Assembly: GCA_046047235.1 (NCBI GenBank)
Contig: JBJOII010000155.1
Span: 1-8,703 of the forward strand
Direction of reading: 5' to 3'
DNA from: JBMTVN01 sp046047235
GTDB lineage: Bacteria; Verrucomicrobiota; Verrucomicrobiia; Limisphaerales; JAHDYP01
DNA: 8,703 bases
This document shows positions 1-5,324 of this stretch, in pieces (the stretch's first letter is position 1; each line of letters opens with the position of its first letter). The notes under the pieces were generated by a model. That model saw only the letters and a program-made list of their open reading frames with translations, did no database searches and had not been told where the DNA came from. Made by a program: the position numbers and the translations under genes.

Positions 1-84
1 GACTTTTTTCATTTCTTATCTTTTTGTGTGCACGTTGTTCGGCGTGTTGTCGGTGTGCGGTGGTGCATGGGCAGACTGCGCGTG

Positions 85-100
85 GTGTGTGTGCGCGCGC
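85..100. repeat. Alternating purine-pyrimidine tract (GT)4(GC)4
   Basis: Sixteen bases alternate strictly between purine and pyrimidine, four GT steps followed by four GC steps. Such tracts can adopt Z-DNA under negative supercoiling. It lies just before the in-frame TGA at 101 that closes the reading frame upstream of the WD40 fragment. The first 112 bases of the window contain no recognisable gene in any frame. Confidence 0.5.
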
Positions 101-112
101 TGACACCGCACG

Positions 113-934
113 GTGACTCCGTTGCAGGGGGCCAACGTACGCATGGACCTGCGGCACTGCAAGCTCCCTGCACCACCTGACAAGGAGTGGCAGGACGGCC
201 TGGGGGGGGGTGCGGTGGTGGGTTGGCGGGGGCGGGAGTTGGCTGGGGTTTTTGAGTTGGGGACGGGGATGAGTTGTTGGGGTTGGGGAGGGGGAGGTGG
301 GCGGCAGGTTAGCATGTCTCCGGTGGAGGATGTGTGTTTGGTGGTGGAGGCTGGTGATGTAGCACGGGTTTGTGGGCTGAAGGACGGGCGGAGTTTGGGG
401 GCGGATTTGAAGCATGCTGGAGGGATATTGAGGCATGCTTTCAGCGAGGATGGGGTGTGGGTGGCGACGGCGGGGCATGATGGTCGGATGTTGGTATGGG
501 ATTGGCGGAGGGGTGAACTGGTATGTCCGCCTTTGGTGCATGGCGAGGAGGTGGTGAATTTCGTTTTTGGCGGGGATGGCACTTGGGTTGCGACGTTGAG
601 TCGTGCCGGGGTGGTGAGGGTTTGGAGTACTGAGCATGGTTTTCTTTTATCTCCGGATTGGGGTGGGTTGGAGCTGGGGGCATCTGCTGAGCTGGTGGAT
701 TGGGGTGGTAACCTCCTGGTGGTGGCGGGTGTACGGGGTTGGGTTTGGGAGATGGGGGATGGTGAGGGATGGGGCGATGGGGTTTCGCGTGAGGAGGCAG
801 GGTTGGCGGGTGAGGTTCTTTCTGGGTTGGGGGGGGAGCGGGGAGAGTTGCTGGGTTCGGGGGCGTGGGCTGAGAGGGTGGAGCGGTTACGGGGGGCGTG
901 GCCGGCCTGGTTTCGAGTTGTCAGGGGTGGGTAG
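113..934 (+). pseudogene. WD40-repeat fragment, probably the C-terminal part of a WD40 serine/threonine kinase
   Basis: The 273-residue frame encodes WD40 beta-propeller blades. Two are clear: residues 105-131 (ATAGHDGRMLVWDW) and 147-172 (ATLSRAGVVRVWS). A weaker blade precedes them at about 72-100 and another follows at 190-213 (VVAGVRGWVWEM). The last 45 residues (LAGEVLSGL...LRGAWPAWF) match the tail that follows the propeller in WD40 serine/threonine kinases of Verrucomicrobia and Planctomycetes, from family knowledge. No kinase domain is present. An in-frame TGA at 101 and stops in both other frames (114 and 178) show that the upstream part is missing rather than shifted into another frame. 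Residues 1-30 do not look like a propeller, and a run of nine G (202-210) marks a change in composition. GTG at 113 is simply the first start codon in the frame. I read it as a truncated remnant; a short standalone propeller protein is the alternative. Confidence 0.6.
279..301 (+). other. Potential G-quadruplex motif
   Basis: Four G runs of 4, 4, 5 and 3 bases are separated by loops TT, A and AGGT, which satisfies the usual G3+N1-7 pattern. It lies inside the WD40 fragment, in a stretch where one 60-base row (241-300) has about 36 G and only 2 C. It may be a by-product of the strong G enrichment rather than a selected element. Confidence 0.4.
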
Positions 935-951
935 GTTGTTGGGGTGGGGTT

Positions 952-959
952 AAGGAGGT
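952..959 (+). promoter_or_regulatory. Strong Shine-Dalgarno that fixes a TTG start
   Basis: AAGGAGGT lies six bases before the TTG at 966 and is the best ribosome binding site seen in the window. It supports the unusual TTG start for the sigma factor over the later in-frame ATG at 1002, which has no comparable site. Confidence 0.75.
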
Positions 960-965
960 AGTGGT

Positions 966-1736
966 TTGCCCTTTTGGGGTGGGTTCGACGCATTCACTGA
1001 CATGTTGGGTACTACGTGTGGTGGTGTGGTTGAATCTGTAGATGAAGCCGACGTGAAGGGGTGGTGTGACGGGCATGGGTTGGCTGGGGGCGAGGTTGGC
1101 GATGGCGTGCCCTGTGGGGGTGGGTTGTGCTTAGTGGAGGTTTACGAGGAGCATTGGCGGGCGTTGTATAGTCGGGCGAGAAGTCGGGGGCACGGGCATG
1201 AGGATGGGTGTGATTTGGTGCAGGATTTTTTTCTGGAGCTGCATCGTGGGGGGGTGCTTGGGGGGTATGATTCCAGTTTGGGTGGAGTGGCGACCTATGT
1301 GCACATGTTGTTTTCCCGGTATGCGGCCAAGGAGGAGCGGAGGATGCGTTGTTGGAAGCGGGGCGGGAGGGTTGAGTGGGTATATTTGGATGAGGCAGGG
1401 GGCGGGGAGACGATGGATTCCGTTTTGATGGAGGAGACGACACCTGAGCGCGAGCTGGAGAGGGTTTCCGCGAGGGAGGTTATCCTGCGAGCGCTGGGGC
1501 GTGGTGGAGGGTGGGCTGGGTATAGACTTTTGGTGGGTGAGGTGGGGAAGGGGTGTTTGGCGGCGTCCGGACCACACGCCATGCTGCGGCGATGCTCGCG
1601 TGGGGCGATGCGCGCTGCGGCATGCCGGGCGCGGCGGCGGGTGCGGCGGGAGTTGCGTCGGGCCTTGCTGGAGGAGTTGGCTGGGGGCTGGGATGTAGAG
1701 GCGGAGTTGCGGGAGTTGGGGGCGGCATTTTGTTGA
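966..1736 (+). CDS. ECF-type RNA polymerase sigma factor
   Basis: This 256-residue protein resembles the ECF sigma factors of Verrucomicrobia and Planctomycetes, which redirect RNA polymerase to dedicated promoters. Region 2 spans about residues 57-133: YEEHWRALYSRARSRG, then the diagnostic DLVQDFF (83-89), a YDSSLGGVATYVH segment (101-113) and the KRGG motif (131-134). The acidic ETTPERELER stretch (157-166) is the usual linker to region 4. Region 4 ends in SRGAMRAAACRARRRVRREL (211-230) and a final helix EAELRELGAAF, again as in the family. The helix before SRGAMR looks about three residues shorter than usual, so DNA binding through region 4 is less certain. The first 50 residues are extra and Gly-rich. 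In these phyla such genes often pair with a protein kinase; here only a WD40 kinase tail lies upstream, possibly co-transcribed. No anti-sigma factor is visible. Start: TTG with an AAGGAGGT site. Confidence 0.75.
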   Translation: MPFWGGFDAFTDMLGTTCGGVVESVDEADVKGWCDGHGLAGGEVGDGVPCGGGLCLVEVYEEHWRALYSRARSRGHGHEDGCDLVQDFFLELHRGGVLGGYDSSLGGVATYVHMLFSRYAAKEERRMRCWKRGGRVEWVYLDEAGGGETMDSVLMEETTPERELERVSAREVILRALGRGGGWAGYRLLVGEVGKGCLAASGPHAMLRRCSRGAMRAAACRARRRVRRELRRALLEELAGGWDVEAELRELGAAFC

Positions 1737-1781
1737 GGGTTGGCTGAGGGGGGGCTTTCCGGGGTTGGATTTATGGTTGTG

Positions 1782-1817
1782 TTGAGCCCGCGCTGGCCAT
1801 GGTCAGCGCGGGCTCAA
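1782..1817. terminator. Perfect 14-bp hairpin, probable bidirectional terminator
   Basis: TTGAGCCCGCGCTG at 1782-1795 pairs perfectly with 1804-1817 across an eight-base loop. It begins 45 bases after the sigma factor stop on the + strand and sits 14 bases beyond the stop of the small - strand frame at 1832. No T tract follows on either side, so it is not a textbook Rho-independent terminator. Its strength and its position between two convergent reading frames still suggest a shared terminator or 3' stabiliser. Confidence 0.65.
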
Positions 1818-1831
1818 TGTTACTCGGGCTC

Positions 1832-2032
1832 CTAGAGCCAGCCTGCGGTAGGAGGCCGAGTTTTGGGGGGAATGATTCTTTCCTGCGTCCCTTGTCGCTT
1901 CCGCCATCGCCACCGAGGGGCGCCTGCGGCGCGGAGCGCTAGGAGCGAGATCAGCAGGCTGAGGCTGATGGTCAGGGGCGGGAGGCGAGACCTGGCGTGG
2001 CTGCGAGCTAATGCGTAGAGGTAGGTATGCAT
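1832..2032 (-). CDS. Possible small membrane protein (hypothetical)
   Basis: A 66-residue frame starts at ATG 2032 (an in-frame alternative starts at 2059). It has a basic N-terminal part (ALARSHARSRLPP), one hydrophobic segment of about 17 residues (LTISLSLLISLLALRAA), then a basic, Arg/Lys-rich tail. That layout fits a single-pass membrane or leader-like peptide. The G-over-C excess of the + strand is clearly weaker here than in neighbouring stretches, and the frame stops just before the hairpin at 1782-1817, as a real gene would. Against it: no strong Shine-Dalgarno (only a weak AAGAGA), the short length, and no family I recognise. I regard it as plausible but unproven. Confidence 0.35.
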   Translation of the reverse strand: MHTYLYALARSHARSRLPPLTISLSLLISLLALRAAGAPRWRWRKRQGTQERIIPPKTRPPTAGWL

Positions 2033-2052
2033 TGTCGTTCTCTTGTCTGCAT

Positions 2053-2093
2053 GGAGCATCCCGCGGGTTATCCTTTGTCGCGAGCGGGGCTCC
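2053..2093. repeat. Imperfect inverted repeat
   Basis: GGAGC-AT-CCCGC at 2053-2064 can pair with GCGGG-GCTCC at 2084-2093, giving ten base pairs with one two-base bulge and a 19-base loop. It lies just upstream of the possible small - strand gene, so it would fall in that gene's promoter or leader. Function is unknown. Confidence 0.35.
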
Positions 2094-2123
2094 TCCGCCT
2101 TGTTTCAGGGACAGGGTGTTCTT

Positions 2124-2143
2124 CCGGGTGGTGTATTACCCGG
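2124..2143. repeat. Short hairpin CCGGGT/ACCCGG
   Basis: A perfect six-base inverted repeat with an eight-base loop lies about 35 bases before the heptamer array. No T tract follows. It is one of several foldable segments clustered in this non-coding stretch. Confidence 0.35.
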
Positions 2144-2177
2144 GGAGTAGGGCGGTGTGACGGCGAGTGGTGGAAAT

Positions 2178-2324
2178 GGGATATGGGAAATGGGATATGG
2201 GATATCGGATGTGGGATATGGGATACGGGATACGGGATCTGGGATACGGGATATCGGATGTGGGATATCGGATGTGGGATGTGGGATATCGCAGATGGGA
2301 GATGGGAGATGGGAGATGGGAGAT
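2178..2324 (+). repeat. Heptanucleotide tandem array, 21 units (GGGATAT-like)
   Basis: Twenty-one consecutive 7-bp units run without a single insertion or deletion. Units are variants of GGGATAT: GGGATAT seven times, GGGATAC three times, CGGATGT three times, GGGAGAT four times, and single GGGAAAT, GGGATCT, GGGATGT and CGCAGAT. Degenerate units flank both ends (TGGAAAT at 2171, GGGAGGA at 2325). The trio GGGATAT-CGGATGT-GGGATAT occurs at 2199 and again exactly 49 bases later at 2248, suggesting duplication of a seven-unit block. The last four full units are an identical GGGAGAT block, probably the youngest. The array is open in several frames only because the units lack stop codons. It resembles the short tandemly repeated heptamers known from cyanobacteria and other bacteria, in form but not in sequence. 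Confidence 0.95.
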
Positions 2325-2330
2325 GGGAGG

Positions 2331-2373
2331 ACCTCCGACAGGGTGGAGGAGCGGGGGAAGACCTGTCGGAGGT
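2331..2373. repeat. 12-bp perfect inverted repeat adjoining the heptamer array
   Basis: ACCTCCGACAGG at 2331-2342 and its exact reverse complement at 2362-2373 enclose a 19-base purine-rich loop. The left arm begins at the last base of the final degenerate heptamer. As RNA it would form a strong stem; as DNA it resembles a REP-like palindrome. No T tract follows, and no nearby gene end calls for a terminator. Confidence 0.75.
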
Positions 2374-2382
2374 GTACTGATG

Positions 2383-2456
2383 GCATCGTTCGTGAGGCCA
2401 GCGCAGTCGACCCTTACGGGTTCCAGCCAGCGGCTACGCTTGGTAATGAACGATGC
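2383..2456. other. Nested foldable segment, possible structured RNA or small inverted-repeat element
   Basis: GCATCGTTC (2383-2391) pairs exactly with GAACGATGC (2448-2456). Inside, CCAGCG (2398-2403) can pair with CGCTTGG (2438-2444) with one bulge, and ACCC/GGGT (2410-2421) forms a small internal hairpin. Its base composition is more balanced than the G-rich surroundings. I do not recognise an RNA family. A small non-autonomous element with 9-bp terminal repeats is the alternative. From here to about 2750 I see no convincing gene. Confidence 0.3.
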
Positions 2457-2805
2457 ACAGAAGTTGGATGAGCATAAAGGTTACCAGTTTGGGGTGTGGA
2501 TGGTTTTGTGGGTGTTTGGAGGTTTTTCGAGGATCCGCATGGGCGAAGGGTTGGGGGAGACTGGGGTAGGTTCCCGAGGGAGGGGTTCGGGTTTGGGTGC
2601 ATGGTCCCAACAGGACGGCACACTGGGTTTGTGCTCTGCATTCCTGAGTCGGGGATTTGTTCAATTGGGACTGAGGAAGTATGAGTGAGATGGAGTGCGA
2701 TGGGGGTGGGTGGCACGGGTTGTGCGCGGGGGGGTGTAAGAACCGAGGTGAGTGTCGATGGGGGAAGGTAGGTTCACCGCGGGGAAAGAGAAAGGTCAGG
2801 AGAAG

Positions 2806-3378
2806 ATGAAGACGGCGAGTCGAGTTCTACTGTGTGGGTTGATGGTGGTGGTGTTCTTGGGGGTGAATCCGGTGAGGGGTGACGGGAAGGCGGTGAGTGC
2901 GACGGTGGTGGAGCTTGGGGTGGGGAGTTTAGATGAGGGAGAGGTGGCGGCGTTGATCTACACGCGGGAGGAGGAGAAATTGGCGCGGGACACGTATCTC
3001 ACGTTGTATGGGGTTTGGGGGATGCCGGTTTTTAGCAATGTTGCGGCATCGGAGCAGTCGCACATGGATGCGGTTTTGAGGATGCTGGAGAAGTATGGGT
3101 TGGAAGATCCGGCGGAGGGGAAGGGGGTGGGTGAGTTTACCGAGTCGTCCGGGTTACAGCCCATTTATGATGCGCTGGTGGAGTCGGGATCGGCTTCGGT
3201 GATTGGGGCATTGGAGGCGGGGGTCTTTATTGAGGAGACGGACATCACGGATTTGTCGGAGGCGGTGGCTGCGACGGACAATCCGGATTTACAGCAGGTA
3301 TATGGGAACCTGTTAGAGGGATCGGCCCGTCATCTGGTGGCGTTTTTGGCGCATTTGGCGGATCTGGTGGTGGAGTAG
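2806..3378 (+). CDS. Exported DUF2202 (ferritin-like) protein
   Basis: From ATG 2806 the protein has 190 residues. It begins with a signal peptide (MKTASRVLLCGLMVVVFLGV, then a probable cleavage region around residues 24-32), so it should be exported. Residues 41-188 match the DUF2202 family, a four-helix ferritin-like fold: SLDEGEVAALIYTREEEKLARD (41-62), ASEQSHMDAVLRMLEKYGL (81-99), FIEETDITDL (141-150) and EGSARHLVAFL (171-181). Candidate metal ligands by analogy with ferritins are E55-E57, E83, H86, E143/E144 and H176; metal binding is inferred. Function is not established for the family. Start: ATG 2806 gives a compact signal peptide and has AGGAG close upstream. ATG 2758, preceded by GAGGTG, would add 16 residues to the N-region and cannot be excluded. 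It appears monocistronic, with a convergent chemoreceptor downstream. Confidence 0.85.
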   Translation: MKTASRVLLCGLMVVVFLGVNPVRGDGKAVSATVVELGVGSLDEGEVAALIYTREEEKLARDTYLTLYGVWGMPVFSNVAASEQSHMDAVLRMLEKYGLEDPAEGKGVGEFTESSGLQPIYDALVESGSASVIGALEAGVFIEETDITDLSEAVAATDNPDLQQVYGNLLEGSARHLVAFLAHLADLVVE

Positions 3379-3400
3379 TTTTGCAGGTGGTTGGTTGGTG

Positions 3401-3431
3401 GCACCCCGCGCCTGGTTGGGCGGGGTGCTTT
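3401..3431. terminator. Shared terminator hairpin between convergent genes
   Basis: GCACCCCGC (3401-3409) pairs perfectly with GCGGGGTGC (3420-3428) across a ten-base loop, followed by TTT. It lies 22 bases after the DUF2202 stop and 24 bases from the end of the chemoreceptor gene on the other strand, so it can serve both. The short T tract favours the + direction. Confidence 0.75.
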
Positions 3432-3454
3432 GCATTGTGTGTTGGGGTGGGGTG

Positions 3455-4942
3455 TTACCAGTCTGCGAAAGTGGGTTCCGTTGCAGGGGAGGTTTGGCGT
3501 GCTGTGGGTGAGGGGAGTGGATTGCGTGTGGATTTGGCGGGGGTGGACTTATGGGAGGCGGGTGGGGATGGGTGGGTTTTGTGGGCGGCTTGAGGTTTGG
3601 GGGATTGGTGGGAGCCGTGGACGAGTGTTGCGAGGTCGGCGAGGGTGGACTGGAGGGTTTGGGCTTGGGATTTGAGTTCTTCGGCGACGCTGGCGGATTG
3701 TTCGGAGGCGGCGGCATTGGCTTGGGTGACCTGGTCCATTTGGGTGACGGCGGTATTGACCTGTTGGATGCCCTGGCTTTGTTCGAGGGAGGCGGTGGCG
3801 ACTTCGGCGGCGAGCTGGTCGACGAGGCGGACTTTTTCGACGATAGCGTTGAGGCCTTGGGCGACGTTGGAGCTGATTTCGGCGCCTTGCCGGGTTTTGT
3901 CGATGGCGGTCTGGATTTGGCTGGTGGTTTCGCGGGCGGCTTGGGCGCAGCGTTGGGCGAGGTTACGGACTTCATCGGCGACCACGGCGAAGCCTGCTCC
4001 GGCTTCACCGGCGCGGGCTGCTTCGACGGCGGCGTTGAGGGCGAGGAGGTTGGTTTGGAAGGCGATTTCGTCGATGGTTTGGATAATTTTGGCGATATCG
4101 CCGCTGGAGGTTTGGATGGCCTGCATGGCGTTTTGCATGGCCTGCATATCCTTGACTGCGGTATCGCCGGCGGCATTGGCTTGGGATCCGAGGTCTTTGA
4201 CTTGGCGGGCGTTTTCGGCGTTGCGTTGGGTCATGCTGGCCATTTGTTCGAGGGAGGCACTGGTTTCCTCGAGGGAGGCGGCTTGGGAGCTGGCACCTTC
4301 GGCGATGGACTGGCTGGAGCGGCTGAGTTGGAGGGACACGCCGGAGGTTTGTTCGGCACTTTGTTCGAGTTGGGAGACGGTTTTTGTGAGGCGACGGCTG
4401 ATACTGAGCGTGAGGCTGAAGGCGACGATGGCGGCGATGATGGCATTGGTGCCGAGGAGAGTGGCTTGGAGGGTTTTGAGTTGGGCGACTTTACCGGTGG
4501 AGAACTGTTCAGCGGCGGAGACGGTTTGATCGGCGAGTTTAAAGAAGTCTTCGCTGGCCGCGAGGAGGGTTGGGTGGGTGGATGGGTTTTGGCGGGCGGT
4601 TTGGATATTTTGTTTGAGGCTGGTCCAGGAGGTTTGGAGTTGGTTGAGGCAGGAGATGAATTCGGGGTCGGTGGCTTTGGGGAGTTGGAGTTCGGAGCTG
4701 CCGTTGAGGAGTCCGGCGAGGATGCCGTTGACCTTCGTGATGAGTTTATCGGCGGGTTGGGAGGAGAGTTCGAGTTTGACGAGGCGCTGGGTGGCGCCGC
4801 GGACGATGCCGCTGAAATTGACGACGCGGCCGTCGGCGCTCATGCCATTGAGGTAGAGGGAGGTTGCGGTGAAGTTGAGAGCTGCGACCAGGAGGAACAG
4901 GGTGGCGATGCCCCACAGTTTGGCTTTGATGGATAATGACAT
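3455..4942 (-). CDS. Methyl-accepting chemotaxis protein with PilJ-like sensor
   Basis: This 495-residue receptor is expected in the inner membrane, coupling a periplasmic signal to CheA/CheW or a Pil-Chp-type pathway. A first membrane segment spans about residues 9-31 and a second about 160-181. Between them VVNFSGIVRGATQRLVKLEL (40-59) resembles the conserved start of PilJ/NarX-type four-helix sensors (NxSGxxRxxxQR). The cytoplasmic part is a long coiled-coil signalling domain whose hairpin tip, DEIAFQTNLLALNAAVEAAR plus AGEAGAGFAVVADEVRNLAQ (291-330), is near-invariant in chemoreceptors. I see no clear HAMP domain after the second membrane segment. The last 50 residues are a Pro/Ser/Lys/His-rich flexible tail ending TEPTFADW; it is not the NWETF methyltransferase tether, though it could serve similarly. 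No che genes are adjacent, so this is an orphan receptor. ATG 4942 has only a weak ribosome site but gives a proper first membrane helix. Confidence 0.93.
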   Translation of the reverse strand: MSLSIKAKLWGIATLFLLVAALNFTATSLYLNGMSADGRVVNFSGIVRGATQRLVKLELSSQPADKLITKVNGILAGLLNGSSELQLPKATDPEFISCLNQLQTSWTSLKQNIQTARQNPSTHPTLLAASEDFFKLADQTVSAAEQFSTGKVAQLKTLQATLLGTNAIIAAIVAFSLTLSISRRLTKTVSQLEQSAEQTSGVSLQLSRSSQSIAEGASSQAASLEETSASLEQMASMTQRNAENARQVKDLGSQANAAGDTAVKDMQAMQNAMQAIQTSSGDIAKIIQTIDEIAFQTNLLALNAAVEAARAGEAGAGFAVVADEVRNLAQRCAQAARETTSQIQTAIDKTRQGAEISSNVAQGLNAIVEKVRLVDQLAAEVATASLEQSQGIQQVNTAVTQMDQVTQANAAASEQSASVAEELKSQAQTLQSTLADLATLVHGSHQSPKPQAAHKTHPSPPASHKSTPAKSTRNPLPSPTARQTSPATEPTFADW

Positions 4943-5073
4943 GGCCTGGTTTGGCGTTTGCGTTCGGTCGTATTGGTGGCGGGTTGTTCCGGCATCCGGG
5001 GCACGGCCTTAGGGGAGTAAACGGACGAGTATGCCGGTCACCTGAGAGGAAAAGCGGGAGGGTTTGGGGGGAG

Positions 5074-5089
5074 CTTGACTTGAGTCAAG
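5074..5089. promoter_or_regulatory. Palindrome CTTGACTTGAGTCAAG, candidate operator
   Basis: CTTGACT and AGTCAAG form a perfect dyad around a two-base centre. Read as TTGAC-N4-GTCAA it has the geometry of FNR/CRP-family boxes (FNR: TTGAT-N4-ATCAA, established), with one base changed per half. MerR-family operators are also dyads of this kind. It lies about 130 bases upstream of the chemoreceptor start, within a 382-base gap (4943-5324) that holds no convincing gene. I found no good -10 element at a matching distance on either strand, so the assignment is tentative. Confidence 0.4.
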
Positions 5090-5094
5090 GGGGG

Positions 5095-5163
5095 GTGTTG
5101 CCGACAGAGTTGGGCGTGAATGCCTGGACGTTATTTCGGTGGCTTCAGGCGGGGAAGATTTGA
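5095..5163 (+). pseudogene. Short helix-turn-helix-like relic
   Basis: A 22-codon stretch from GTG 5095 to TGA 5161-5163 reads TELGVNAWTLFRWLQAGKI near its end. This matches the pattern of the recognition helix in excisionase/MerR-type DNA-binding proteins (xLGVSxxTLYRWxxxGKI, family knowledge). It is far too short for a complete protein, and in the same frame upstream the translation back to 4936 looks random. A run of nine G follows at 5166-5174. It may be a decayed fragment of a regulator or a chance match. Confidence 0.2.
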
Positions 5164-5324
5164 ATGGGGGGGGGCTTAGAACGGTTTAAGAACTTCTGCG
5201 GCCGTTTTCTCCACTGCATGGAGTCTGGCCGGCGTTGGGCTCCGTCGAGATTGGCTCAGCTATGAATGCTCCACTTTCCTTGTCCGGACTCTATTTGCGG
5301 GGCCCTTCCGGTCACACAGTTTCT

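Noticed and set aside
16..993. A 325-codon - strand frame opposite the WD40 fragment
   Set aside because: Pro/Ser/Thr-rich low-complexity translation, the expected reverse reading of G-rich coding DNA; the + strand shows WD40 blades.
1553..1640. A frameshift inside the sigma factor's region 4
   Set aside because: The helix before SRGAMR looks short and an alternative frame reads HAAAMLA, but joining frames makes the spacing worse, and the single frame carries both regions 2 and 4.
2178..2331. Possible CRISPR array
   Set aside because: Units are 7 bp and directly contiguous with no spacers; no cas genes are present.
2657..2685. TTGTTC-17-TATGAG as a promoter for the DUF2202 gene
   Set aside because: Only three and four consensus matches, too weak to list as a feature.
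2105..2688. Frames reading through the heptamer array on both strands
   Set aside because: The translations are seven-residue echoes of the DNA repeat, and there is no ribosome site or homologous flank.
2414..2716. Small - strand frames in the gap before the DUF2202 gene
   Set aside because: Low-complexity translations, no ribosome site, no recognisable features.
3551..4936. A 461-codon + strand frame opposite the chemoreceptor
   Set aside because: Its Gly/Asp/Glu-rich product has no recognisable domain, while the opposite strand encodes an unmistakable chemoreceptor. The G-rich strand lacks stop codons, which creates the frame.
4936..5163. A 75-codon + strand frame overlapping the chemoreceptor start
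   Set aside because: Only the last 20 residues resemble anything (a helix-turn-helix); the remainder looks random and overlaps the opposite gene's start.
5180..5206. AACGG/CCGTT hairpin followed by a short T run
   Set aside because: Only five base pairs with a 17-base loop, and no gene ends nearby on the + strand.
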